This document shows, in pieces, positions 49,034 through 61,625 of a stretch of DNA of 64,000 nt. The first letter of the stretch is position 1. The number at the start of each line of letters is the position of its first letter. The notes under the pieces are model-generated. The model saw only the letters and a list, made by a program, of their open reading frames with translations. It did not search any database and was not told where the DNA came from. Origin of the DNA: Larus michahellis (lineage: Eukaryota; Chordata; Aves; Charadriiformes; Laridae); NCBI RefSeq assembly GCF_964199755.1, contig NC_133896.1, positions 67,249,142-67,313,141 of the forward strand, written 5' to 3'. A program made the position numbers and the translations under genes.

Positions 49034-50714
49034 TTTGTAGAGTCTACGAGGAGTTCTGCTGAAATCACGCCTTTGCCTTGCGCTGCAGAAACTTGCAGAG
49101 CTGGGAGCTTGTTTGTGAGCATCTAGTCACCATTAATCTACTGGAAATAAAACTGCCAGCATTTGAAATGCAGGGATTGTGGGTCGTTGCCTTAATTCAG
49201 TGCCTATTTAAGTCTTGGAGAGGCATTCAAATCCTAAATGTGTAAGCAGGCTGTAGGAGCTGGAAACAATTTGCAGTCTGTTTGGTTAAAATAGCCTGTT
49301 GAACATCTTGTGTTTTTACGATGCTTATTGATAGCCACAAATGGACATACTTAAAAAAGGAAAAAATGGCTCTTCGGGAGTCTATACTGCAATTACAGGG
49401 AAGCGTTTGTCTCTTGAAATAGTACTGGAGGGCACTGCAACTTTGTTTACAGCTGTATGTTCAGGGAAGACTTTTCTGAGGCTGTTCAAGGTATTTCAGA
49501 TAAAAGAATAGATCTGTTGCTTCATGTGCTTTTTTCAGAGCAGTAATAAAGTAAATGTTTTACAGCTCTATACAGATGCCTTTAAAGCTACCTAATTTTA
49601 TGCTAGAATATGTAGCGTTGGATTTAGCTTTTTTCTCCTTTTTACTCCTTTTTCCCCCTTACAGATTTTAATATTTGGATTGGCTTGTTATGTGGTGGCA
49701 TAAGCAAGATGATAAAGTAATAATAGACAGTTATAAAGTAGGGAGCTGGTAGGAAGAAATAACTCAGATTTGCTGGCTATAGGATTATTTTCTACTGTGG
49801 AGTATGAAGGTCTTTTTATTTTAGTCAGAAAGAAATAATAGACTCTTCTTAATTGAAGATCTTTTAAACTGTAGTCTTCTGAGTGGGGTTTTTCTCTACT
49901 ATTGTATAGTTTATGTTATAATTGTGATTTAGCTTATTTCTGTCCACTAGACTTGACAGGTAAACTATATGGGAAACTTCTGATGTGCCAAATATAATAT
50001 CATTAAGTATTTCATGTACCCGTGTCATATTCCTAGATTTACACTGCATGCTTGTGTTTATGATATTTGGCTGACTGTATATTACTTACATATCTTTTTT
50101 TTCAGTATGTTTACATTACCTGCATTTAATTCCTCGTTTTGAGACTTGGGACATAGATGTTGTCACGTTATGTGAACAAAGTGAACAGAAGAAAAGTGTG
50201 GTGATAAATTAAATTTTCCTCACTTGTTTGTGTATTTGTATACATTTAGAGATATATACACATAAATAATGTTAAAATATTGTGGACTCATTTTCAAATG
50301 CTGTCTGGGTGAATTTCTAATTTTGCATGAAGAAAAGTCCCTGAACTCTTGCATACCAATGGAAAAGTTTTACAACTCAATTGTTGTAAAGAATTAAACT
50401 GCTTTCTGATATTGTATGCTATAATGGAATTAAAATATTGGGGAAAAAAAATGTAGTTGTCTATTTTAAGTCTTGATTATACTATTAATGAAGACAGCAA
50501 TTTTTAATCTAACCTAGGTCTCAGCCACTAGTTTTGTCTAAAGATGCTCTAGTGTGTGTTTGTGATCCACTTTAAATGAATGTCAGCTATCTAGTAGGAC
50601 ACATACCTTCAGAACTATCTCTGCTAATTTAGTAGGGTTTCCTATAGCTCCTTCAGCTGAGATGCTCAAGGTCAGGGGCCTTCCTGCAAAAAAACCCCCA
50701 AACAACAGGAACAA

Positions 50715-51142
50715 GGCTTGGTGGAGGACCACCAGAACGGTCAGGTGCTGGAGTACCTGCTCTGTGAGGAGAGGCTGAGGGAGCTGGACTTGGTTATCCT
50801 GAAGAAGAGGATCCTTTGGGGGAGACTTCCAGGGCATATGAGGGAGTTGGTCAGGCTCTTTGCAGTGGTACATGGTGGGAGGATTAGAGACAACAGGCAT
50901 AAACTTGAAACAAAAGAGGTTCAGACTGATACAAGGAAAAGCTATGTCAATAGTGAGAGCCAGGCAGTGGAACAGGTTGACCCAAGATGTTTTGCAGGCT
51001 CCATCCTTGGAGATCCTAGAAACCTGGCTGGATACAGCCCAGAGTAACTGCCTGACTTCATGGCTGACCCTACCTTGAGCAGAAACTTAGACTAGAAACC
51101 TCCTGAGGTTTCTTCCAGACTGAGTTATCCTGTGATACTAGG
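50715..51142 (+). mobile_element. CR1 LINE, 5'-truncated, with 3' end of ORF2
   Basis: This is a diverged 3' portion of a CR1 retroposon in the same orientation as WNK1. The first part keeps a frame resembling the C-terminal end of CR1 ORF2: LEYLLCEERLRELDL, HKLETKEVQ and QAVEQVDP correspond to typical CR1 LEYL-EERLRELGL, a K-L-L-G-RFRLDT-like block and WNxLP-type positions. The final bases (TCCTGTGATACTAGG) are a degraded form of the CR1 ATTCTATG-type terminus. The 5' end adjoins an A/C-rich stretch (50688-50708). It is old, severely truncated and cannot be active. Confidence 0.85.
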
Positions 51143-53097
51143 AAAACTGAAAACATACTGGTGGATAGGTTTGTCTGTGTATTTTAATGTATTTATATAT
51201 GCTTCCATTTTAAAGTGGTTTCTACCTTAAGTGACATGTGACTTAGTTCATGACAGTGTTATGGAAAAATGACAGCAACACTGCTGGGTGATGGTTGGGC
51301 CCAGGTCCTTTAACAGTGAGAAGCTGGCAGTACACTAGCATATTTGAAACCAAGAATGTAATTAGGGATTCCAGATGCTGAACTGAAGTGCCCCTACCAT
51401 GTGATCTTTGGAACAGGCTCAAGAGAGATGAATGAGGGTTGTGTCAATAGCAAGAATTCAAGTGGTAGCTGATGTGATCCAGAACCTCCTTCAGTTTGTC
51501 TCCTTCCTTGGCTTGGCTTTTTCCCTGCCTGTCTTTACATTCTGTTTTGAGACTTGATTTCCTTCTGGAACTGGGTCCCAATTGCTTTTACAGATCTGTT
51601 TTCACAGCAGGATTATTGCTAGCAACTTGATTTTCCAGATCTTATTTTGAACGGGAGAAACTAAAGTAAAAGGGATTAATATACTGCATTTTTATGTTGG
51701 CATTGATTCAGGTGATTTCATCAAGACTTCTCGTGATTAAGTGGATATGCAGAAGAGACTGAATATTACCACAGAATAATTGAACATGACTTGGTTTTAT
51801 TTTAAGATTGTAGTTGCTAGACTCCATGCTGATCACAGAATTTACTACCAGTCTTGCAGTAGTGTGAAACTGGTATTTATCTGAGACTTTGAGTAACAGC
51901 GGAATAGGAAAAAAGTCCTTGCTCTACACAGCATGCTAGTTCCTTTCTCTCAGTGTATTTCAGCCCATACTTTTTCAAAGGGAAGAAAATAGTAACTGTT
52001 CACTTCAAATCGTTTTACCCAAAGAGGGATGATGAGAATACACTGCTGGAAACCACTTGAATACTGTCATAGGTTATTCACCTTGTGGAATCTCTAATCT
52101 GTTGAAATGAAGGAGTAAAATAAGATCGTAGTCATAGATCGTAAGCATAGGAAAATACTTTTGGTGTGAAATTTGACTCTTCTGACATGGGACTTTAAAA
52201 AGTGTCAATGTTAGAACAATTAAGGTTGGCTCACATTCTGCCTGCAAAGGGATACTGACTTTACTTGTGAGCTCTCCCATGTCAGTTATTTGGCAGAGCC
52301 TTTTAAAGACTTCCCTGCCCTGTTCATATCTGTCCATACGTTTGAAGTAGTGAGTAGTACCAGTTAGACTCTGGTCATCAAACCCCATCCGGTACGAGGG
52401 AAGTGATCTCTAAGAATTTCTAGTTTGTGTGACAACTTGGCAGGTGAATTTGAAGCAGGCTTAAAGTGTAAGCTGGAATCCTTGACCAGAGTGCTTGGAC
52501 TAATATTGATAAGTAAGGTGTAACAACTTCAGAGCTCTTGCATAGTTTGCAAGAACTCTGTAGGTACTTGGTTGTTACTAGTGTTTTGTCTCTAGTGCCC
52601 CACCTTCCCACCCAGTTACATTTTATCAATGAAAAGGTTATAAGTATTTAGGCAGTTTTAGGTTAAAAGGTAAGGAGGAAAAAAACCTCTTTAATAGATA
52701 AAGGATTGTCGCAGTGCATAAGTTTTTAACTCCGTGTCAGGGAAGCAGTGCCTGGAAATTTAGCAAGCCAACTGCCTAATTACCACAGGGTCTTTTATGC
52801 AAATGAATTATTAGCTATAGATCAAACATTTCACACTTGTCTTTGAGCACTAGAGTCCCCTGGTTAGAAGAAAGGGGTAGAAATTCTGAAGAGGGCAGCT
52901 TAAGTTTTAGGAGGGGAAATAATTTTCAGTTCCTCTGAAGTCTTGAAATGCCCAAGTAGATCCTAAAATAGAAGGTGAAGTTGAAATTTTTGCTTCTCTT
53001 TAATTACTGTTTTCTTATTTCAGAACACCAAATGATGCAGCATAATCTACTACTTGTTAGCAGAACCTGTTTAACCTTCTGTTACTTTTTTCATTAG

Positions 53098-53318
53098 GTA
53101 TTTGAAAAGATTTAAAGTGATGAAAATTAAAGTACTGCGAAGCTGGTGCCGTCAGATACTGAAAGGCTTACAATTTCTACACACGCGCACTCCTCCCATC
53201 ATTCATAGAGACTTAAAATGTGACAACATCTTTATTACTGGCCCCACTGGATCCGTCAAGATTGGAGACCTTGGTCTGGCAACCCTGAAACGAGCTTCTT
53301 TTGCCAAAAGTGTGATAG
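53098..53318 (+). CDS. WNK1: WNK1 coding exon 3 (residues 319-391, split 392)
   Basis: This 221-nt exon is preceded by TTTTTTCATTAG and ends ATAG|GTAAGC, splitting the codon for Gly392. It carries the catalytic core of WNK1. RFKV at residues 322-325 is the RFxV motif known within the WNK1 kinase domain. The catalytic loop HRDLKCDN has Asp356 as the base and Asn361 as the metal ligand. DLG at 375-377 replaces the usual DFG; Leu376 and Leu378 correspond to the chloride-binding leucines of rat WNK1 (Leu369, Leu371), through which intracellular chloride inhibits activation. Ser385 and Ser389 in the activation loop correspond to rat Ser378 and Ser382, the (auto)phosphorylation sites needed for activity. 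The translation looks identical to mammalian WNK1 as remembered, as expected for the most constrained exon. The intron that follows cuts the activation segment. Confidence 0.98.
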
Positions 53319-54901
53319 GTAAGCCTCTCCTGTTTTGGAGGCTGGTGAGCCAGTCTACCTATTTGGAAACTTGAGTCTTACTACAAGCTTTCTTTTAAAA
53401 CATGGTTTCAAAGGTACATGGTCAAAGCCTGGAAATGTGCAGGCTTTGTTTCTTGGCTGATGAGGTCATTCTGTCTTCCTGATGAGGTTATGTGTTGAAA
53501 TTTTTGTTTTGCTTTTGAAATTTGTATATTAACGTCACGTATTTTGGAATATAGATTCATTGCCCTGCCCAACAGTTTAGTGCAACATTGTTGATAAAAC
53601 CACTCTTGACTACATATAAATCTCAGCTTTAATATGATGCTTCAATAAATGTACAAATGAATTTTGGTGATCAAATAGCACTTTGATATTTAGTCTAGCA
53701 TAATTTATACAGCCAATCAATATTTTTTTTGTCACCAGGGGTTAATATTAAATCTCTTACACTTAGAGTAAACAGAAACTAAGGTATATCAAAGAAAGTC
53801 TCTCTCTATATATGTTATATCCCAGTCAGACTGTGGTATAATGCCTTACTCGGGGAGTCTATAGAATGTGAATTTTTATGTAAGTTAGGAGGATGCATTG
53901 GGGATGCTTATGTTCTTATGTATCCACTAATAAGCTTATTCAGAAATTGGTTTGATGGAACTAGTATAGTCCTTCTTGTGACTTCTTTAAAGAATTGGTT
54001 TTATCAGCTTTGTTTTTATAGTTGGGTGAAAGGGCTGCAGAGAATGAAGTTGCTCTCACTATTTAGAGCTTGCTAAAATGCAGTATTACTCAACAGTCCT
54101 ATACTAGATTCCTAGATGGGATCAATGGTTTATACCTGTAAATTGTCTTGCAAGCTGTCGCTGAAATATTTCCTGCTTCTTAACCAAGTCAAAGTATTAA
54201 TAGGAAAGAAAAATATACAGTGTCAAAAAATATATTTTCTTAAGCCTGTGCATCTTATCCTCAAACTTATTATTGGAAAATTACGGCCTTGTATCTAGCT
54301 GTCTGTTAATGGTTAGCCTTTGGATAAATGACTGCAATTGCATCCGCTTTTTGGTTTAGTGTGGTGAAAACAAGTAATGTGGCTACAGAATGGTCTGTAA
54401 ACTGTCTTGAATCTGGTGTCTGCAGGAAATAATTCTGTGCTTAAATTTACAAAAAGCAAACTTGTATCTCTGGCTTAAAGTAAATCTGATCATACAATGC
54501 AGTCCCTTTGCTTACAGAGGGGATGCTGTGATTCTTCACTGGGCAATAATTTTCTGCACACTACTTTAATGGGACTTGTTGAATCTCACGCTCTATGCCT
54601 GTAACTCAATCTCTCTGTATTTCTGAGTATTTTTGACTGTAGGATGTCCCTCACTAATGCCTGTATCTGCAGTAGGCCTATAAATATACTGCAGGTGAGA
54701 AGGTAAGTATATGAAGAAAAGGGCTCTGGTGAGTGGCCTTTGCAGAAAATTACTTTTTATCCTTTTTTCATGAAGATTTTTATTTATAACAGAGTTTTTC
54801 ATTGCAAGGCCTTTCCCCAACCATTCTACTTCAAAAAGTAGATGGAGAGCACCAGGTCAGAGACTAGCTGTGGGCTCTTACCAATACTACTACTTTTGCA
54901 G

Positions 54902-54966
54902 CAGAGGGCAGTCGGGTAATTTTTGAAACAAGGTTTAATGTGCCTCCTTTTTTACAGGGGAAAAAG
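54902..54966 (+). other. Candidate cassette exon / 9-nt microexon in WNK1 intron 3
   Basis: A perfect 5' splice site, AAG|GTAAGT, lies at 54966/54967. Immediately upstream is a strong 3' splice site (TGCCTCCTTTTTTACAG) at 54957, defining a 9-nt unit GGGAAAAAG (54958-54966). Two further tandem acceptors, TTTTGCAG|CAG, at 54901 and 54904 would define 65- or 62-nt exons with the same donor. The 9-nt form is in frame and adds Glu-Lys-Gly around the Gly of VIGTPEF in the activation segment. A TGC lies 14-16 nt upstream of the 9-nt acceptor, the arrangement known for SRRM4-dependent neural microexons. No transcript evidence is available here. Confidence 0.35.
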
Positions 54967-55243
54967 GTAAGTGTCTTAACTCTCCTTAGTATTTGGTTTG
55001 CAGCCTGTGGCTAGTCTACGGTTTTCCCCTTTTATCCCCATCTCTCCATTTGACTACAGCCTGATCCAGTCTGTTTTGATACTTATATTAACTAACATGC
55101 ATAAACCAGGAATTGCATCAGTCCTTTCATGCCATTCTTATTTCATAAAGGCCTTGCAATGGAAGACTCACAAAGTATGTTGATGCAACAGTGACTAAGG
55201 GTTTCCTCCCTCTTTTTTGCCTCCACTTTCTCTTGTCTCATAG

Positions 55244-55268
55244 GTCTGCCCATCCGCTTCCTCCTGCG
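55244..55268 (+). other. Candidate 25-nt microexon in WNK1 intron 3
   Basis: A long pyrimidine tract ending CTCTTGTCTCATAG is followed by 25 nt and the donor GCG|GTGAGT. Alone it shifts the frame: the junction reads [16 protein letters not shown] and then hits TGA in exon 4, just upstream of the rest of the C-lobe. Joined with the 65- or 62-nt form of the unit at 54902 it restores the frame, because 65+25=90 and 62+25=87. It lies 68 nt upstream of exon 4, so splicing from its donor straight to exon 4 would use a very short intron. Confidence 0.3.
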
Positions 55269-55335
55269 GTGAGTAACGCCAGCAGCCTCTGCTCGCTTTG
55301 AGACATTTAGAGTCTGAATCGTTCTTTTAATTTAA

Positions 55336-55644
<309 letters not shown>

Positions 55645-55763
55645 TGATGATTCAGTTTACCAAACGATCAGTCAGAAGGCTGTAAAATATGTGAATGGAA
55701 ATAAAACTTCGCATGTGTTCATGCTCTTCCTTCAATATATAAGAAGGTATTGCATAGGGTTTT

Positions 55764-55800
55764 AAAAAAATAACCACACCAAAACCAAACAACAAAACAC
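55764..55800 (+). repeat. A/C-rich low-complexity tract
   Basis: CCACACC- and AAACC-type units follow a T/A run. This is the same recurrent class as the tracts in introns 1 and 2. Confidence 0.7.
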
Positions 55801-57634
55801 ATTAGAATAGTAACAGATTATTTTCTAAGCTACTGGGGGACGGTGAAAGTCTTTCAGTCTTGAAAATTAGATGGTAACTTTGTTCTCTGAAATAAAGCTG
55901 GATCGCAAAATCTGAGCACTTTAGCTTAGCTGCCTGCCAAGGCAAATCATAAACTGTTACCTAGAGTAAATTTAAGTTAATTTACTGAATTCCAAATGGC
56001 CTTTAGCTACTGTGTGTCAGGTTCACTTACAATTATGGAGTAGAAATACTTGGTAAATGGCAGGAAGGTATTCCACCCTGAGAGGTGCTGGTAAGTGTAG
56101 TGGTCATGGAAGCATCGCCAGTGAAACCAAATAAAGCTGAGAAGGCAAGCAAGAGATTTGAGTTTGCCCATCTGATTAGACTAGGTGGAACCTACAGACC
56201 TTGAACGTAGAAAGCAGAACTGTAGTGCTGGAAATGTTCAGGGTGGCTGTGGCTAGATTTACTTTGTGATATCTAAAAGAGTGTCGTGAAGACTATACCA
56301 GTGCAGTAAAACAAACTGCACACGTTCAAACTTCTGATCTAAGCATTCAGAAAGAATAGTGAGGTGGCCACTTGGGGAAGTAAAAAAAAATTGCATTGGA
56401 TTTCTTAGAATACCTGTGTGGGTATGCAGAGGGAGGAAACAAACTTACCTTTTTCTCCGATCCATAGACAAATGAATTCATGTTAATCTTTTTGTGTGTT
56501 TTATCTTGGAGAAGTTGGAGATTTAATAAATGACTTGTTTAGCTTTGTAAAAATAAAATACTTATTCCTGATGCCTCACACTGCAAAAGGCAGATATAAT
56601 TACTGACTTACAGATGTGGAAGGGAGGGTCTTCATGTCTGAAGTAATGAATTCCGAAGGAAGGCTTGGTGAAATAAAAGACTATCCGTTGTTTAAAGGGG
56701 AATATTGGAGAGGCACAGAAAAAGAGGAAGACAGAAGGGATAAACGACTGTTTTGGTTTTTTGAACAGATGTTAGAGTAAGTTTATATATACACATGCAG
56801 AGTATTTTTTTTTGCACATTGGTGGATTTATCTGTAATTTTGTAAATAGAGAGGGAAAACAAGGGTAAAGTCTAGCCTTTACTCTGCTTACAGCATAATC
56901 TGATTTGCAAGCTATTTGGATCAGTGAAAGAAAACTGAGTATCTTACCAAAACAGTCTTAGTGGTACCTTTTGCTCGGCTTATGTATGTATTTTGGCCAG
57001 AGCCAAAGCAGAATAATTTGGATAAGCACTTTTTTGCAGAACAGACAACTGATGTAACTGCCCTGACTGTTACTTAAAGTGCTAGGAACTAGGCTCTGGT
57101 GAGAGTTGGCTTTTGAGAAACAGCCTTTTTTGAGGCTTGGGAGGCCCCAGGTCTTAAAGAGCTGGGGTTTTTTTCCTGGTCTGTGAAGTACTTAGCAATT
57201 GGAAAGCCTTGTAGGGGCTTGTAGTGGACAAACTTATCTAGAGACTTACCAGGATTCAACTTACCATTTGTTTATTGTGCTTGATGTTTCTTTCTCCCCA
57301 TATTTTTTTTTTACTGTTGAACTTTTAAGTGGATGAGAAATGCTGGTAATTTTTTGGTCTGTCCAACACCACCTTTTACTCTACTGCTGATGGTTCACAG
57401 CCTGAATTTAATTGTTGAACATTACTGCTGTTTCTTCTACTGCTTGAGAGCTCTAAAATGTACTTTGATATGAAATCAAGGAAATCTTGTTTTCTTTCAG
57501 AAGGAGTAAAAGACAGGGAAGTAAATAAAATGAAATATACATCTGTCTGCTTCTAGGCAGAGAATGAAAGGCTGTGTGCTCTGGTATATTTGGGTTTGTT
57601 AATTTCATTGTAGTCACAAAGCAGGTTTTTTTTT

Positions 57635-57674
57635 AAAAAAAAAACCACAACAAAAAACCCCCCACAAACAAAAC
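57635..57674 (+). repeat. A/C-rich low-complexity tract
   Basis: A (T)n(A)n hairpin-like run is followed by CCACAAC and AACCCCCC units. It belongs to the same recurrent class. Confidence 0.75.
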
Positions 57675-60600
57675 TTCAATAACTTTCAAGGAAGGCTTTC
57701 AGTGAAGAAAAGACAATATTATCTGGAATTAAAGCATGAACCTGTCTTAATTGATAATGGAGAATTCAGTGTTTCTTCTATAATGTGGAAAACAGAACCA
57801 TGTTATGAAAGGGAAATAAAATACTCTTTGTATTCTTTTTACCAGTCTGAAAGCTCTGTGAACCAATGCGAAAAAGAACCGTATAGTTTTCTGCTCTTGT
57901 CCTTTGCTTTGCTCCCTGTTAAAGAAATAAGATTTTTCTTTCATTTCAAAGGAGACTTTAGAAGTTTAGACAATGTCTGCAGTTGTGATAGACGGATGAA
58001 CCAGTTGGAAATTCGATATTGAAAAGGACTGTGTGCAAACCATCAATAACAGAGTGGAGTCAGAAAACGTCTTGTGCAGGTGACTCCAGTGGTACTTACC
58101 AGCACAGGTGAATGTGATTTGTGGAAGATATTTAACACTTCCATTTCAACACCTTGGTTTGCTACTTTCTTAGGCATGTTTAGTAATATTTTGAGGTGGT
58201 AGCTGTAGTCCTGCGGTGCCTTAAATGAAGGGATTATTTTATCTAGATGCATACACAGAGACCAGAGGGAAAGGCAGTAATAATGGTCTGCTGCTGACAG
58301 TCATGCTATGCGGAAGCTTAAAAACCACTGAAACCCCAAAGGCAATAAGATCAAAAAGTGCAGCCACTCAGTGCAGGTGATATGTGTTTAAATGAATTGA
58401 TGTTTCTTGCCTCCTTTGTGTAACTATTAGGCTTAGTGAAAAGCGGAGTTGCTCCATTAGCTTAAATCCTTGCTATTGCTTAGGACAGAAGCCTGTAAAA
58501 GGTGTCTTAATGCCAAGAGTGTCCTCTCAGGTCTGGACTTGGTACTACCAGCTTACATTCTTTTCTCCCACTTTGTCTGTGCCTTGGTCTCTTTTTCTAA
58601 GATGACCTTCAGCCACATTGCGTTTTGACCTTATACCTTTTGTGATAAGGATTGCTCTAGCTGATGCCCAGATACTGCAGCATTGAGTTGTTTGCCAGGA
58701 TTGCCGAGAGTACTCGGTTATACGTTTTACCTTTTCTGTTCAGGGTCTTCCCTCATGGTTGTAAGCAGTTTTTTGATCAAATAATACAGTTAAGTAAGCA
58801 AAGGTCTAGGTATCAGATCTAAACGCTGAAGTTTCTTCCAGAGATGAGACATTGGCAGTTATTGTTGGCCCAGGCAGTTATTGTTGCTTCATGTCTTGGC
58901 TAATAGCACTGCTGCATGAGTCTGCTGTTTGCGAGATGCTTGTCTATATTGTCTACATTGTCTCACTGGGAAGTTCCTGTTTTTCCTTAAAGCAGTGCTA
59001 GCGTAAAGTTCCTGAATTTTCCCTGCACAAGAAACAGAAGGGCAATTAAATTCGTTTTCTGGCTCACTTTAACTAGAAGAATTCTTTCAGTAGAAGAACC
59101 TGGGTAAACGCCTAGCTTAGAAAAAACCCCCAACTGTCTACAGTTTGTAGGGCTCAAGGTGTTATGCTGAACTTTGTTTTACAGTTCTGGTAAGGAAGCT
59201 GGCAAGAGTTTGACAGAGTATTGACCTCTCTTTGTACTCATATCCTCTAGCATACTCAGTCCAGACCCTTTCACTAGCAGTTTCTTTAGAAAGGAAAATA
59301 AGATCTGTATGTCTTCTCACTCAAACATAAAGGAGTTTAGCCTTCCTCTTTGTTTTGTTAAATCATAATGTTGCAATTTTGTTTCAAAAAAAAAAAGTTT
59401 TCTTCATTGAAGCTATTCTCTGCTGTTCTTTGGAAATGGTTCCAAATAAATTAGTAGTTAGTACTTAAAAGAAATTGCAACTCCTGGAATTTTTACCTTA
59501 CTGGGATGGCGGGGAAATCTCCTCTGAGGCTTAAGCAGTGTGTCTTTTCATCTGCGACCGAATGCATCCACTGGGCACTTATTGCTGCCTACTTGGCCTC
59601 AGAAAAAAACAAACATCTAAGCCTGTAATTAACTGAAAATAAGCCACAATATTAAGGTAGTCTTGCCTGCTCCTGTGACTGACTTATTTCTCCTTTGCCT
59701 TCTCGTGCAGATACAACTGGCTGTGTGATACACTACTAGGTTAGGGAAGGGGTCCCCCCTTTTTCTTTTCTTTTTTTTTTTCCCCCAATTCTGCGCCATA
59801 TCAAAGCAATAGAGACAGTTCCAATACAAAATGTAATCAAGATACTTAATTCTGTTACATACTCACTTGCACAAAAAAAGGAGTGTAAGATCTTGGTAAA
59901 ATTCAGGAAAGTTTCCCTGTTTGACTTCATTTCCCTTTGGAGACTGGTATTATTTCTTTGACCTGTTCCATGCATATTTCAATTAAACAATTTGTCACAG
60001 GAGATATTTGAAATGGGCTACATGTGCATTTAAATGAAAACAGAGATATTTATAGAACAGACATCTTAAGTATGATTTCTTAATTTAGTCTGTTTGGGAA
60101 GCAAAGCAGTGAAGGCATAACTAACTGCAGTAGCTTCAGCTGCTTTGTCTCAGCCTCTGGTGAGACCGATGTAACCCATGCAGTTGCCTCAAAAGCTGGC
60201 TTGGTTTTCTCTTGCTCATGTTGCAGTTACCGCTCACAGATGTAGTATAGACCCCGATTACTTCGACACTGTATTTCCTTCAAGCTTGCTTTTTGCAGCA
60301 CAGAGGTTATTTTTCAAAGTGTGTAGAGGTACTGATTACTCAGTTTCTAATACTTGGATGTCACAAGTCTTAAATCTTCTAGGTGATTGACTAGTCCCAG
60401 GACTAGTAAAAAGACAATTAATGGGTTTAGTATGCAGATCTGTCTCATTCTTGTATATCTACCACTAACATAAAAATCTAAGCATGTTAGCTGCAAAAAA
60501 GTTAATAAGACCATCCTTAGTTTCAAATATACTAATCAGCTGAGTGTGAGCAGAAAACTTCCTTTTCTCTTTCACCCCCTTCCCATTATATAAACTTACC

Positions 60601-61328
60601 TTTTAAGTTCTCCTGGTGGACTTGTGGTCTGTACTTTATTTTCTGCGCGCTTACTTTGACAGACTGAAGTTTTGCACTTGTCCTTGCTTTCACCAAAAGC
60701 CAGTCTCTTCTCTGTAAACAAATGTCTGCCTTCTGAGCTGGCCTTAAGATGAGAAGGAAAAAAAAAAAGTATTTTGCATTTTGATTTAAAAAAGAAGTTC
60801 TGTACTGAAGTGTTCCACCGAGTGGGCACAACATTTTTGTTCTCTGTTCTACAGAGCTTAAAAAAAAGGCCCAAGGGAACAAGATACATAATGAGTAACC
60901 TGACCGGGCAGTGTCTGACTCGTTTAAAAATCCCTAATTTCCGTAACTGGTGGGGACTGAAGCTCACTGGTTAGAGTGAAGGTCATTCTGTTGGCTGGAA
61001 ACCAGGCAGTTACAAAGTGCTGCAGTTTGGTCAACTGAGATGAAATTAATCTCTTCTTTAGTGTCTTAAAAGTTAGGCATCATAATTGTCTAGATTAGTC
61101 AACTACTTCATTTTCACTAGTGATGCAATGGGCAAAGTATCCCAGCTGTTTTCTTCTTCCTGAGGGGTCCTAGGCAGCAAATATAAATGCTTAACATTTA
61201 GACTTATAATTAATTTTACTTGCAGTGCGTAATGAATGTTGATGCATGTCCTCTTTTGCTTTCTGGAAGCAATATGCAACTTTTTTTAGGCATACATAAA
61301 ACTCTTTACCTTGAATAACTTGATTTCA

Positions 61329-61357
61329 TGAACCATGAACCTCTGTATCATGGTTCA
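61329..61357. repeat. Perfect 10-bp inverted repeat with 9-nt loop
   Basis: TGAACCATGA (61329-61338) and TCATGGTTCA (61348-61357) are exact reverse complements, able to form a hairpin in the intron 4 RNA. No function is known. Confidence 0.65.
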
Positions 61358-61604
61358 GATAGACACAGAGACACCCCTCCTATTAAGCTTTCAGGTGGAA
61401 AAAACAATGGAAAAAAATCAATGGAAAAGTAGGGGGAGGTAATCCTCAGACAGAGCAAATAGTCTTTTGTTAAAGCAGATACTGAAAAGCCATGAACCTT
61501 CAATCAAGCACAGGAAACAGGTTAATTGTAAGAAAGGGCGAACTCTTGTAATTGTATTCATTGAAAGAAGAAACTTCAGGTACTTAAATATCAAATGGAA
61601 AAAA

Positions 61605-61625
61605 AATTGCACATCATGTGCAATT
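61605..61625. repeat. Perfect 9-bp inverted repeat with 3-nt loop
   Basis: AATTGCACA (61605-61613) and TGTGCAATT (61617-61625) are exact reverse complements flanking TCA, 250 bp downstream of another perfect hairpin. Confidence 0.65.

Larger units (their letters stand above)
48403..53097 (+). other. WNK1: WNK1 intron 2 (4.7 kb)
   Basis: It runs from GTAAGT to TTTTTTCATTAG. It contains an A/C-rich tract at 48835-48869, a CTCF-like site at 49020-49033 and a CR1 fragment at 50715-51142. I see no extra coding exon with convincing splice sites; the frame at 50718-51047 belongs to the CR1. Confidence 0.9.

Noticed and set aside
50718..51047. 109-codon frame in intron 2 as a host gene or exon
   Set aside because: Its residues match the end of CR1 ORF2 in a 5'-truncated retroposon.
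54890..54912. CTCF-like GCAGAGGGCAGTC near the intron 3 cassette candidate
   Set aside because: It lacks the CCA part of the motif, and the bases are better explained as part of the tandem CAG acceptor context.
58929..58994. Hydrophobic frame MLVYIVYIVSLGSSCFSLKQC considered as KS-WNK1 exon 4A
   Set aside because: It is too short, hits a stop before any plausible donor, and its repeated TATTGTC/TACATTGTC words explain the hydrophobic run.
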